From NCBI GenBank assembly GCA_024277255.1, contig JAJRVQ010000193.1, forward strand, positions 1 through 52,390: a stretch of 52,390 nt of DNA, in the 5' to 3' direction. This stretch comes from Acidobacteriota bacterium. Lineage in GTDB: Bacteria; Acidobacteriota; Thermoanaerobaculia; Multivoradales; SZUA-115. Below, in pieces: positions 18,586 to 27,267 of the stretch (the first letter of the stretch is position 1; every line of letters starts with the position of its first letter). A model generated the notes under the pieces. It ran no database searches, was not told where the DNA came from, and saw only the letters and a list, made by a program, of their open reading frames with translations. Position numbers and translations under genes: made by a program.

Positions 18586-19881
18586 TTAGAACCCAACGGT
18601 CAGTCCCAGCAGGTAGGCGCTGGTCTCGTAGGTTCCGTTGAAGTTGTTTTCTTGCACCGTGGTGGTCCGATCATCGAATATCAGGTACATGAAGGCGACG
18701 TCGAGCGACCTCTTGGCGCCGGTGTGGCCATAGCCGATCGTGTAAGCGTTGCGGTCGGCGTCCGGCAGCAGCGGGCTGACCGTCTCGTCCGGCTGCGGCG
18801 TCTCGTCGAAGACATAGCCGAAGCGCCACTGCGAGGACGAGGTGCGGTCCCACGACAGGCCGACGCGGTAGTTGTTGACGTCGTCCCAGTTCTGGTTCAG
18901 CGTCTGGGTCAGCAAAGGCGCGGTGGGGAAGTTGATCTGCAGCTGGTCGAAGGTGCTCCACCCGGTCCAGTTGAAATCGGTCTCCAACCGCAGGTTGGGC
19001 GACAGAGCGAAGAGGAACCCGAGGCTCGCCATGTCGGGGAACTCCAAGGTCGCCTTGATCGGCAGGTCGACTCCGAAGGGCAGGGCCGAGGCAACCGCCG
19101 CATCGAAGGCCGGAATACCGGTCGACACCTGGGTCAAACGGCTATCGCCGCCGAAATCGATTTCGATCGTGCTGCGGTAGGAGAATCCCCAAGAGAAGCT
19201 ATTGTTCACCTTGTGCAGGATGCCGACATTCCAGCCGAATCCGCTGTCCATGTCGCTTTCCAGTGACACCTTGGCCACCTCGACCGGAGCGAAGGTGACC
19301 GGAGAAATCTGCGCCGCCCGACGATCGAGTTCCACCGTCGAGAAGCGACCGGTGATGCCGAAGCCGATCCCCAGGTTGGGAGTCGCCTTCCAGCCGAGAG
19401 AGGGGTTGATGTCGATGGTCGTCAACTCCGCCCGACTGCTCAGAAAGCGTCCAACCCACTGGTCGGGATTGGACCACTCGGTGACCAGGCCGAACGGAGC
19501 GTTGAGCCCCAAGCCGAAGGTCCAGTTGCCGCCCAGCGGTTGCACATAGTAGATATGCGGCGGAATCACGATCTGGTCTTCTTGCGTACCCTTGGCGGTC
19601 GGCCCGGGGAATGGCGCCAGACCGGTGAAATCGGAATTGCCCAGGGAGATGAAGGTCGCACCGACCGCGATCTCCCGCTCCTCGAAGAAGGCCAGGCCGC
19701 CCACGTTGTGAAAAAGGGCCGAAGGATCATCCGCTTGCGCGGTGAAGGCACCAGCCATGCCCATGGCCTTGGAACCTTGTTCAAAGATGCCGAATCCGGC
19801 AGCAGATACAGCGGTGGGAGCGATCAGCACGAGCAGAACAATCGCCAGGGTGAACAACAGCAGGGTGCCGGACTTTCGCAT
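18586..19881 (-). CDS. Outer-membrane FadL/TodX-family transporter
   Basis: 431 residues. After a signal peptide (LLVLIAPTAVSA) comes the FadL N-terminal hatch pattern AGFGIFEQGSKAMGMAGAFT, then DDPSALFHNVGGLA. The remainder alternates like a beta-barrel and ends in an aromatic, LLGLTVGF, as expected for BamA-dependent insertion. The family takes up long-chain fatty acids or other hydrophobic substrates. Start at the ATG at 19881, with AGGAGGAAGAGGG upstream. It is the first gene of a two-gene operon with a secreted GDSL hydrolase. Confidence 0.9.
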   Translation of the reverse strand: MRKSGTLLLFTLAIVLLVLIAPTAVSAAGFGIFEQGSKAMGMAGAFTAQADDPSALFHNVGGLAFFEEREIAVGATFISLGNSDFTGLAPFPGPTAKGTQEDQIVIPPHIYYVQPLGGNWTFGLGLNAPFGLVTEWSNPDQWVGRFLSSRAELTTIDINPSLGWKATPNLGIGFGITGRFSTVELDRRAAQISPVTFAPVEVAKVSLESDMDSGFGWNVGILHKVNNSFSWGFSYRSTIEIDFGGDSRLTQVSTGIPAFDAAVASALPFGVDLPIKATLEFPDMASLGFLFALSPNLRLETDFNWTGWSTFDQLQINFPTAPLLTQTLNQNWDDVNNYRVGLSWDRTSSSQWRFGYVFDETPQPDETVSPLLPDADRNAYTIGYGHTGAKRSLDVAFMYLIFDDRTTTVQENNFNGTYETSAYLLGLTVGF

Positions 19882-20061
19882 CCCTCTTCCTCCTATTTGT
19901 GTGCGTAGCACTTTGACTCTGAATATAGAACGGGTCGACCAGGCAGGTTAGTGGACCACCTGGGAAAGGTCAACCCTACCCCACGGCCGTATTGTTGGGC
20001 GAAGAAAACAGCGACGAATGTTCTCGCCTGCTGCTACAGTAGCGAGCTAAGGAGTCAGCCT

Positions 20062-20562
20062 ATGGAATTCACCAATGCCGTCCAGAAAGAAACCCATGAG
20101 CGGCTGAACGAGTACCTTCCCGAACTCTTTGAAGAGCCGTACTTCGACGAAGACAAGGGCCATTTCTACGTCAGCTACGGCTCGACGGTGATCGAGATCT
20201 CCAACGACCCCTACGGTCCGGACGAGGCGGTGGTCACCATCATGGCCTACTGCGTTCAGGGCGCTGAGGTCGACGACGAGCTCCTGACCGGTCTCCTCGG
20301 GCTGAACCACGAACTCTCGTTCGGCGCCTTCTCGATCAGCGGGCGCGACGTCTTCTTCTCCTACTCCCTATTCGGACGCACCCTCGAGCGCAGCAACTTG
20401 CTCAACGCGGTGGCGACCGTCTCCACCGTTTCCGATGACTACGATGACCGTATCGTCGCCCAGTATGGCGGTCAGACCGCCCTGCAGCGTATCCGGGACA
20501 CGGGCGGACGTAAGGAGCGTGTGACTCGATCCAGGGCCGAAAAGCAGAGCAAGCGCGGGTAG
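20062..20562 (+). CDS. YbjN-like domain protein
   Basis: 166 residues. The pattern VIEISNDPYGPDEAVVTIMA, ELLTGLLGLNHELSFGAFSI, DVFFSYSLFG and DDRIVAQYGG matches the YbjN / sensory-transduction-regulator fold, which resembles type III chaperones. Function is poorly known; such proteins tend to act as modulators through protein-protein contacts. ATG at 20062 with AAGGAG eight bases upstream; a longer frame from 19951 has no ribosome site. The C-terminal 30 residues are Lys/Arg-rich. It converges with smpB, their ends 9 bp apart. Confidence 0.72.
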   Translation: MEFTNAVQKETHERLNEYLPELFEEPYFDEDKGHFYVSYGSTVIEISNDPYGPDEAVVTIMAYCVQGAEVDDELLTGLLGLNHELSFGAFSISGRDVFFSYSLFGRTLERSNLLNAVATVSTVSDDYDDRIVAQYGGQTALQRIRDTGGRKERVTRSRAEKQSKRG

Positions 20563-20571
20563 CTGACGCCG

Positions 20572-21030
20572 CTATCGTCGATCGATGGCCGCCCTGGCTT
20601 CTCGGTCTAGCTCTTTTTCCCTCTCGGCCTGCCGTTTGTCGTGGAGTTTCTTGCCCTGGGCGAGAGCGATCTCTACCTTGATCCAGTTACCTTTGAGGTA
20701 GACCTTCAGCGGAATCGCGGTCAATCCCTTGAGCTGGGTCCGGCCGAGAATCTTGTCCAGCTCCCGCCTCTGCAAGAGCAGTTTGCGCGGCCGTTCCGGT
20801 TGGTGATTCTCTCGGTTACCGTGGGTGTACGGACCGATATGGGCTCCCACCAGCCAGGCTTCGCCGTTGCGAACTTCGACGTAACTATCCCGCAGTTGCA
20901 CCTTGCCGTTGCGTGCCGCCTTGACCTCGGTCCCCTTCAGCTGGAGGCCCGCTTCGAAAGTGTCAAGGATGGTGTACTCGTGGCGGGCGCGGCGGTTCTC
21001 GGCGAGTGATTTTGGAGCGCGCTGTGCCAT
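20572..21030 (-). CDS. smpB: SsrA-binding protein SmpB
   Basis: 152 residues, full length. Conserved blocks: ENRRARHEYTILDTFEAG, LQLKGTEVKAAR, GAHIGPYTHGNRENH, ERPRKLLLQR, KGLTAIPLKVYLKGNW, and the basic tail GKKLHDKRQAEREKELDRE that enters the ribosomal decoding site. It binds tmRNA and delivers it to stalled ribosomes for trans-translation. No ssrA gene was recognised in the window. Confidence 0.97.
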   Translation of the reverse strand: MAQRAPKSLAENRRARHEYTILDTFEAGLQLKGTEVKAARNGKVQLRDSYVEVRNGEAWLVGAHIGPYTHGNRENHQPERPRKLLLQRRELDKILGRTQLKGLTAIPLKVYLKGNWIKVEIALAQGKKLHDKRQAEREKELDREARAAIDRR

Positions 21031-21207
21031 GGGCAGCGAATCCTAGCAGCCTTACTGTGTCGTTGGTGCCTCAAGGAGTGCGGCTAAAAAACCACAGACG
21101 GTACCTCCAGCAGCTTCGAGGAGACCTCCCGAAGTCCGCTAGACTCGATCAATTCCTTTGTTTCCAACAGTTAAGAGCGGAGAGGAGAATCTGGCATCGC
21201 GCTTGCT

Positions 21208-22179
21208 ATGAGCCGGCTCGGGATGAATAAGATGAATGCGTTGTTCCGCCAAAACACCCTCTCGCGCGACGTAGCCACCTCTGGTATCGGTATTCACTCC
21301 GGCAAGCGCATTCAGCTGCGCCTATTGCCGGCAGCGGAGAACACCGGCGTCGTCTTCCGCCGCACCGATTGCGGCGGAATGGAGATTCCAGCCCTGGCCA
21401 GCCACGTCAGCTCGGTAGAGTTGGCGACCACGCTCGGCCGCGACGATGTGACGATCTCCACCGTCGAACACCTCCTGGCGGCGTTGCGCATCTGCAATGT
21501 CGACAACGTCATCATCGAGTTGGATGGCTCGGAAGTTCCTATCTTGGACGGCTCGGCTCTGCCTTTCATGCGCCTGATCGAGGCCACCGGTTTGCGCAAC
21601 CAAGCTGCCTCGCGTCGCATCTTTGTGGTCACCGCACCGTTGAGTGTCGATCTCGGCGGCAAATCGATCAGGGTTTCTCCCTATCCCGGCCTGCGCGTCA
21701 GCTACTCCATCGACTTCGCTCATGCCGCCATCGGCCATCAGCAGATCGATGTCGAAATCGACCGGCGGAGTTTCGAGGGCGAGCTGGCCTCGGCTCGGAC
21801 CTTTGCCATGCAACAAGATGTCGCCGCCTTGCACCAGCGTGGCCTCGGCCTCGGAGGCCACCAGGACAACTGCGTGATTTTCGGTGACGACGGCCCCGCC
21901 AACACCACGTTGCGTTTCGCCGATGAGCCGGTCCGGCACAAGGCTCTGGACGCGATCGGCGATCTGTCCTTGCTCGGCGCTCCTCTATGGGGACACGTCG
22001 AGGTCGAGCGCGGCGGCCATCAGCTCCACTACTCGATGACGGAAGCCCTGCGCAGCCGCACCGATTGCTGGACCTGGGCGACCGGCCAACCTCATGCCAC
22101 GCCACGGCCCGAGCCGCGCAGACGGCAAGAGCCTGCTGTCGAGCAGCCGGCGATGGCTCTCGGCCTACTGCCCGCCTGA
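21208..22179 (+). CDS. lpxC: UDP-3-O-acyl-N-acetylglucosamine deacetylase
   Basis: 323 residues. Zinc-site motifs are present: STVEHLLAAL (H88), and RHKALDAIGD with the second His and Asp; ILDGSALPF and ASARTF are also typical. The catalytic GH region reads GHQLHYS, where GHxLN is usual. It makes the committed step of lipid A synthesis in the cytoplasm, so the organism has LPS-type outer membrane lipid. The C-terminus is Pro/Arg-rich beyond the enzyme fold. The start is uncertain: ATGs at 21208, 21223 and 21232 are in frame and none has a strong ribosome site. Confidence 0.95.
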   Translation: MSRLGMNKMNALFRQNTLSRDVATSGIGIHSGKRIQLRLLPAAENTGVVFRRTDCGGMEIPALASHVSSVELATTLGRDDVTISTVEHLLAALRICNVDNVIIELDGSEVPILDGSALPFMRLIEATGLRNQAASRRIFVVTAPLSVDLGGKSIRVSPYPGLRVSYSIDFAHAAIGHQQIDVEIDRRSFEGELASARTFAMQQDVAALHQRGLGLGGHQDNCVIFGDDGPANTTLRFADEPVRHKALDAIGDLSLLGAPLWGHVEVERGGHQLHYSMTEALRSRTDCWTWATGQPHATPRPEPRRRQEPAVEQPAMALGLLPA

Positions 22180-22232
22180 CCAGCGCCTGACTGCCCACAC
22201 TGCGGGGCCAGGTGTGTATAGTTCCGGTAGCC

Positions 22233-22796
22233 ATGCGTCTACCAGCGCCATTTCTCGCGCTCTTTCTAGCCGTCCTGTCCCCACCCAGCACGGCGGAGAC
22301 AGCGGCACAGATCCGCGACCTGCAAGTCGCCCTTGACGGCGATCAGATTCTGCTCACCGTCGACCTCGACAACGCCTTTGACGAACGCTGGGTGGAGCGG
22401 CTGGCCAGCGGTTTGCCTACGGAATTGATCTACGACTTCCGTCTGGCGCGCGACCGGCAGTGGTTCGACAAAGGGCTGGCCCGCTGCCGGCTGACCCTGA
22501 TCGCGATGTACGACGCGGTGCGCAGCGAGTACTTGCTGAACTTCAAGCTGGACGGCCGGCTCGTCGACAGCCGAGTGATCAAGGATCTGGCCTCGCTGCA
22601 GCGGGCGATGACCCATATCGACCACTTCGCCGCCTTCTCACTCGAAGGGCAAGACAACTCCGTGCGGCTCCTGGTCCGCGCCCGTGCCGAGCTGGGTTCG
22701 CGCAACATCTTGTCCTTGATCCCCACCAAGATCAGGACCGACTGGTTCGATTCGCGCAAGTTCCGTCCGCCCCCCGTCGAGTTGGTGGAGGATTGA
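22233..22796 (+). CDS. DUF4390 domain protein, exported
   Basis: 187 residues. A signal peptide (APFLALFLAVLSPPSTA) precedes a domain with VDLDNAFDERWVERLASGLP, DFRLARDRQWFD, ARCRLTLIAMYDAVRSEY and DSRKFRPPPV, the DUF4390 pattern. The molecular role is unknown. DUF4390 genes commonly sit directly before NtrY-like sensor kinases, as here, where the stop overlaps the kinase start (TGATG at 22794-22798). A periplasmic partner of the kinase is a reasonable inference. Confidence 0.82.
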   Translation: MRLPAPFLALFLAVLSPPSTAETAAQIRDLQVALDGDQILLTVDLDNAFDERWVERLASGLPTELIYDFRLARDRQWFDKGLARCRLTLIAMYDAVRSEYLLNFKLDGRLVDSRVIKDLASLQRAMTHIDHFAAFSLEGQDNSVRLLVRARAELGSRNILSLIPTKIRTDWFDSRKFRPPPVELVED

Positions 22797-25009
22797 TGAA
22801 TCGCGTCGCCAAGCTGCGCCAGCAGATCCTGCGCTACCGCAAGAACAACAAGTTCATCGTCATCGGCCTGGCGCTGCTGATGATGACCTTCACCGCCGGC
22901 TTCTATTTTCTGCAGCGCAGCCGCGACCTCGACCCCTCGTTGGTCACCAACCGCGTACTCCTCTTCGCGCTCTGGTACATCAACGTCACGCTGATTCTGG
23001 CCATTCTCTTTGTCCTCGCCCGCGATGCCTTCAAGCTGATGATCGAGCGGCGGCACCGGATTCTCGGTTCGCGGTTCAAAGTCAAGCTGGTGATGACCTA
23101 CGCCGGCCTGGCGCTGATCCCGGTGCTGTTGCTCTATGTCATTTCCAACCAACTGCTGCGCGGCTCGATCGATCGCTGGTTCAACACTCCGCTGAGCGAG
23201 ATTCTCCCCTTGTCGAACCAGGTGGCCCAGGAATTGGGGCGGCGCATGGAACAAGACAGCCTGCGCGGCGCCGAAGCGGCTCTGGAACGGCTCACCCCGC
23301 TGAATCTCGCCGACCGGCGGCAGCGTAGCCAGCTCGGCCGGCAATTGAAGAGTCTGCTCGACGAGCGCGAACTCGACTATCTCGGGATCTACCTGGGCAG
23401 CAACTTCGTTCAGGCGGTGGTCAACTCGCAGGCCGGTATCGCCGATCTTCCCGAGCCTGGACGGGCCTTCCTGAGTGATGCGGTGATCCATGGCAGCATG
23501 GTGAAACGGATGCCGGATCCGGTTCACGGCACCCTCTTCCTGGGCGCCAGCAGCCTCGGAGCCCAGCAACTGGACGAGCCAGCCCTGGTCGTCGTCGCCG
23601 GCCGGCTGCTGCCGCCGGAACTCTCGCTTCCGGTCGAGAAGCTGATCCAGGCCCATCAGTCCCACCTTCAGCTAGTGGTGCAGAAAGACGACCTGAAGAC
23701 TAGCTACCGGCTGATGTTCTTGATGATGACCCTGCTCATCCTGCTGGCGACGACCTGGGTCGGTTTTTACCTCGCCAAGCGAATGACCGTACCGATCCAA
23801 GCGCTGGCGGAGGGAACCCGCCGCATCAGTGAGGGTGACCTGGACTATCGGGTCGAAGTCGCCGCCGACGACGAGGTGGGCGTCCTGGTCGACTCGTTCA
23901 ACCGCATGACCGACGAACTCAAGGCGAGTAAGGACTTGCTCGAGCAGGGCAACCGCACCTTGTCGACCACCAACCTGCGGCTGGCCGAGGAGCGTGCCTT
24001 GATCGGAACGGTCCTCGACAACGTCGCCGCCGGGGTCATCTCCTTTGACGACAGCGACAGGATCTTCACCTGCAACGGCGCCGCGCTGGCCATGCTGGAC
24101 CAGGACGAAACGGAGGTGCTGGGCAAGCCGATGGCACAAGCCTGGGCCGACTCCGAACGAGCCAAGCTGGCCGCCTTGCTCACCGAGGACCCCGCACGCG
24201 AGCGGCTCCGCCGAGAGGTTCACCTGAGCCTGGGCGGAGAATGGAAGACTTTCGAGGTCAAGTTGACCACCATCCGCGGCGGCAGCGATCGCCCCAGGGT
24301 ACGAGTCATGGTCCTGGAAGATCTGACCGAGTTGATCAAGGCACAACAGCTGGCAGCCTGGCGCGAGGCGGCACGCCGGATCGCCCACGAGATCAAGAAC
24401 CCGCTGACGCCGATCAAGTTGTCCGCTGAACGGCTCCTCTACAAGTACCTGAAGGGCGACTCGGACCTCGGACCGACCTTGGAAGAGGGTGTAGAGACGA
24501 TCACCCGCGAGGTACGCACGCTGCAAGGGATGGTCGATGAATTCTCCCGCTACGCACGCATGCCGAGGCCGCAGCCGGTGCAGGTCGATCTGGGCAACTT
24601 GATCGACGAAACACTCAAGCTCTATCGCGACGTCAAGCCCGGCGTCGACGTCGCGGCGCAGGTCACCGAGGCGGCCCGCGAGGCCTGGCTCGACCCGGAG
24701 CAAATCCGCCGAGTGTTGATCAACCTACTCGACAACGCGGTCGAGGCGGTCGAGCCTCCCGGCGCCGTCACCCTCAGTGCCGCTCGCGACAACGGGCGGC
24801 TGCGCATCGATGTGGCAGATACCGGCCGAGGCATCCCGGCCGACGCCAAGAAGAAGCTCTTCCTACCCTACTTCTCCACCAAGGGGCGGGGTACCGGCCT
24901 GGGCCTCGCCATCGTGCACCGCATCATCGCCGACCACCAAGGCTCGATCCGCGTCGAAGACAATCACCCACAAGGGACTGTCTTCTCGATCGATCTACCC
25001 GCCAAGTAG
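22796..25009 (+). CDS. NtrY-like membrane sensor histidine kinase
   Basis: 737 residues: transmembrane segments near residues 20-40, 60-80 and 95-120, a large sensor region, another TM near 310-330, HAMP (MTVPIQALAEGTRRISEG), PAS (GTVLDNVAAGVISFDDSD), HisKA with HEIKNPLTPIKLSAERL (phospho-His near 531), then HATPase with LINLLDNAVEAV, DTGRGIP and GTGLGLAIVHRI. The NPLTPIKLSAERL form is characteristic of NtrY. The ATG overlaps the TGA of the DUF4390 gene and has GGAGGA upstream. The gene for a cognate NtrX-type response regulator, usually next, is absent: downstream is an unrelated gene on the other strand. Confidence 0.93.
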   Translation: MNRVAKLRQQILRYRKNNKFIVIGLALLMMTFTAGFYFLQRSRDLDPSLVTNRVLLFALWYINVTLILAILFVLARDAFKLMIERRHRILGSRFKVKLVMTYAGLALIPVLLLYVISNQLLRGSIDRWFNTPLSEILPLSNQVAQELGRRMEQDSLRGAEAALERLTPLNLADRRQRSQLGRQLKSLLDERELDYLGIYLGSNFVQAVVNSQAGIADLPEPGRAFLSDAVIHGSMVKRMPDPVHGTLFLGASSLGAQQLDEPALVVVAGRLLPPELSLPVEKLIQAHQSHLQLVVQKDDLKTSYRLMFLMMTLLILLATTWVGFYLAKRMTVPIQALAEGTRRISEGDLDYRVEVAADDEVGVLVDSFNRMTDELKASKDLLEQGNRTLSTTNLRLAEERALIGTVLDNVAAGVISFDDSDRIFTCNGAALAMLDQDETEVLGKPMAQAWADSERAKLAALLTEDPARERLRREVHLSLGGEWKTFEVKLTTIRGGSDRPRVRVMVLEDLTELIKAQQLAAWREAARRIAHEIKNPLTPIKLSAERLLYKYLKGDSDLGPTLEEGVETITREVRTLQGMVDEFSRYARMPRPQPVQVDLGNLIDETLKLYRDVKPGVDVAAQVTEAAREAWLDPEQIRRVLINLLDNAVEAVEPPGAVTLSAARDNGRLRIDVADTGRGIPADAKKKLFLPYFSTKGRGTGLGLAIVHRIIADHQGSIRVEDNHPQGTVFSIDLPAK

Positions 25010-25047
25010 AGCCTCGCGAGAACTTCGCGCTCGGCAGGAGATCGAGG

Positions 25048-26268
25048 TTAGAGCAACCGCTCGGCGCTCCGGGGATTCTCCAGGCGAGCCCGAACCTCTT
25101 CCACCAGTCCGAGAGTCGCCCGCTCCGTCTCCACCGCCTGGCGGAAGAGCAGCAATGCCGCCATCGCGGCGTCATGGAGATCGCGGGACTCGAAGATGGG
25201 GACCATCTCGGCCACGAGCTGCTTGAGATCCGCGGTTCGGCCTTGACGCAAGTAGATGCGAGCAAGATCCATCGAAACCGCCGCCACTTCGGCACTCAAG
25301 CCAAGACGAAGGAACCCCTGGCGGGCAACTCGCAGCGCTGCCTCCGCTCGGTCGAGGCGTCCCAATCTTTCTTCGATATGGCCTTCCAGGCAACGGAACC
25401 GTACGCGGGAAACCTGCTGATTCTCAAGCCGATTGAGCAGCATCCGGGCACGGTGCATAGCATCCAGTGCCTCGTCGCACCTGCCCGCTTCCAAGAGAGC
25501 GACGGTCAGCTCCTGAGCCGCGGCGGCAGCCAGAACTGGCTCGCTCTGCGCATCGATGAGTGCCAGCCCCTGGCCCAGACAGCTCAACGCTCGTTCAGCC
25601 TCGCCTTCGAGGTTGTGCAACGCCGCCATCTTGATCCAACCGCGACCGGTCAGATGGCAGTCACCAATTTCTCGGTAGAGATCGATGGCCGCCCGCTGAA
25701 GCCGCTTGCTCTCCCCGACTCGGTTCTGCACCTTGCGCAACGTCGCCACCAAATCGAGCAACCGGCCGAGTTCGAGGCTATCCCCGGTGCCGGCCTCGAT
25801 GTGCACCTCGGCGATGCGGAAGGCCTCCTCCGCGCCTCTGAGGTCCGAGTTAATCCGCCTGGCGTTACCCAGTTGCCCCCAGCAGCGCCCCCGCAAATCT
25901 TCAACGCAGCTCACGCCGTAGAGCGAGGAATCCAACCGCTGTGCAATCTCAACCGCGATCTCAGCGAGCACCAACGATTCAGTGCGGTCTTCAAAACCTT
26001 GACGATGGCTTTCCCGAATCAGCGCCTGGCAAAGACTGAGGCTCCTGAACCGTTCGCTGTTGGCCGCGAGCAGCCTCCGCCGACCAGCCGGCATCGCCAG
26101 AAGTTCAGCCAGCCGACCCTCAGCGGCGTGCCTCTCCGCAGCCACGACAGCCTCGTGCTGTCGCAATTGCTCGGTCACCCTATCGAAGGCGAGGCTGTAT
26201 TCCGGGTACGAACTTCCGCTCTGGTCAGACTGGAGGCCGGAAGAATGGAGGTCGGGGTAGCGAATCAT
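25048..26268 (-). CDS. TPR-repeat regulatory-type protein (paralogue of the 48280-49644 gene)
   Basis: 406 residues, almost entirely helical TPR-like repeats (for example LRGAEEAFRIAEVHIEAGTG, AALRVARQGFLRLGLSAEVA and a C-terminal KQLVAEMVPIFESRDLHDAA). It aligns end to end with the TPR protein at 48280-49644 but lacks that protein's Cys-containing N-terminus, starting instead with a Ser-rich tail. Its ATG overlaps the TGA of the upstream sigma region-2 protein (ATGA, 26265-26268), so the two are probably translated together and may interact. No enzymatic domain or membrane segment was seen. It converges with the NtrY-like kinase gene. Confidence 0.75.
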   Translation of the reverse strand: MIRYPDLHSSGLQSDQSGSSYPEYSLAFDRVTEQLRQHEAVVAAERHAAEGRLAELLAMPAGRRRLLAANSERFRSLSLCQALIRESHRQGFEDRTESLVLAEIAVEIAQRLDSSLYGVSCVEDLRGRCWGQLGNARRINSDLRGAEEAFRIAEVHIEAGTGDSLELGRLLDLVATLRKVQNRVGESKRLQRAAIDLYREIGDCHLTGRGWIKMAALHNLEGEAERALSCLGQGLALIDAQSEPVLAAAAAQELTVALLEAGRCDEALDAMHRARMLLNRLENQQVSRVRFRCLEGHIEERLGRLDRAEAALRVARQGFLRLGLSAEVAAVSMDLARIYLRQGRTADLKQLVAEMVPIFESRDLHDAAMAALLLFRQAVETERATLGLVEEVRARLENPRSAERLL

Positions 26269-26582
26269 CCCAGTCCATCCCAGGGCTGCTGTTCTCGGCT
26301 ATCGGCCAAGCAGGAGCACTTTCTGTCCAGGATCGTCAACAGCCAAGCCTCACGATTCCTCACCTCGTCCCACTTCCATGCCAGGGCTCGCAAGGTCTCC
26401 TCGAGCAACCGCTCGGCGACCACTGGAGACACACTATGCAGCAAGAAAAGATCCTTGAGATCGGGACGCAACTCGCAGAGGAGCTTATCCAACGGGCTGA
26501 TCGCCCGCCGTTGGCCCAAGGCGAAAACCTGCTCGCGATCCTTGCGTAGACCTTTGCTGGGAACCATTAGACTAACGATCAT
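26265..26582 (-). CDS. Sigma-70 region-2-like protein without region 4
   Basis: 105 residues. LDKLLCELRPDLKDLFLL, AERLLEETLRALAWKWDEV and NREAWLLTILDRKC follow the helix pattern of ECF sigma region 2, where the Lxxx(A/E)(E/D)xxQETFLxxxxxW positions lie. The protein ends soon after (DSREQQPWDGLG), and no region 4 follows in any frame because the TPR gene starts at once. Either it is a stand-alone core-binding fragment, an anti-sigma-like decoy, or a sigma relative that has lost DNA recognition. Starts at 26582 or 26567 are possible; neither has a clear ribosome site. A stop lies in frame just upstream, so the N-terminus is not longer. Confidence 0.6.
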   Translation of the reverse strand: MIVSLMVPSKGLRKDREQVFALGQRRAISPLDKLLCELRPDLKDLFLLHSVSPVVAERLLEETLRALAWKWDEVRNREAWLLTILDRKCSCLADSREQQPWDGLG

Positions 26583-26723
26583 ACGGGATCATCACAGAGT
26601 TTGGCAAGTCTCAGATACACCAATCCCTCATTCCGCGAAGTTAACCGCGAAAACCTACCGCCAGCACAAGCTCGTCACCCGCCAATCAGGCAGCAACTCG
26701 GCTGGCACAGCTGGCGACTGTTC

Positions 26724-26822
26724 CTAACTCCTGCTGACACCTTCAGGGTCGATGGTCATATGCCAATCGACCAAGGCCACCACGAGATCCGTGATACTGG
26801 TAATAAGGATAGTCGTCAACAT
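26724..26822 (-). CDS. Candidate micro-peptide ORF (32 residues)
   Basis: MLTTILITSITDLVVALVDW, then a polar tail ending in DPEGVSRS. The ORF has AAGGGAG about eight bases before its ATG and lies between a good promoter (26985-27013) and the sigma region-2 gene, 141 bp downstream, on the same strand. The hydrophobic first 20 residues suggest membrane association or a leader peptide. I recognise no family. It could also be a translated regulatory leader for the genes below it. Confidence 0.45.
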   Translation of the reverse strand: MLTTILITSITDLVVALVDWHMTIDPEGVSRS

Positions 26823-27267
26823 GGAAGTTCTCCCTTCCGTTTTGGCGGGCTGGATTGCCCACCCCCGTTATTGCTCAGCAGACAATGAGTGCCTACCTCC
26901 GCTATGGACACCCCCTCCGCCGGATAGCGCAGGGGACTCAAAACCGGGTACTTAGTGCCAGCTACAGCTTACGAGATGCGCAGAAGTATATTGGGCATGT
27001 ACAGATGTGTAAATGGGGGCCGGAATCTTAGCGCGGCTCGCCCCTTTGCATCAAGGCCTACGGCTGCTACCGAGCGGCAGATCGGAGAGTCGCCCGAACT
27101 GAGGTCGTCGAGTTCCCGGGAGAGGCTATGATCCGCTGTAGCCACCACACCGTACAATCCTTCGTCACCCCTCCATCGATGACGACCGTTGTCCCATTGC
27201 CCTCACCCATCTTCGTGAACAGGCCAATCCAAAACGAGCAGTGCACTCGATCGAAGGAGAAGGGCTA
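26823..27267. other. Intergenic region between divergent TPR locus and asnB
   Basis: No supportable gene in these 445 bases beyond the minus-strand promoter at 26985-27013. Short open frames here have no ribosome site or family match. The right end carries AAGGAGAAGGG, the ribosome site of asnB. The stretch is less GC-rich near 26960-27015. Confidence 0.5.
26985..27013 (-). promoter_or_regulatory. Sigma-70-type promoter for the micro-peptide/sigma-2/TPR locus
   Basis: Minus strand TTTACA (27008-27013), exactly 17 bp, TATACT (26985-26990); each hexamer matches consensus at five of six positions. Transcription would start near 26978, giving a leader of roughly 155 bases before the micro-peptide ATG at 26822. 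Confidence 0.6.

Noticed and set aside
22430..23665. Minus-strand open frame of 411 codons
   Set aside because: Antisense to DUF4390 and the kinase sensor region; no domain pattern.
26601..26955. Two overlapping plus-strand short frames
   Set aside because: No ribosome site and no recognisable protein; the opposite strand has a better supported micro-ORF and promoter.
26969..27157. Minus-strand 62-codon frame
   Set aside because: It spans the candidate promoter and has no ribosome site or family resemblance.
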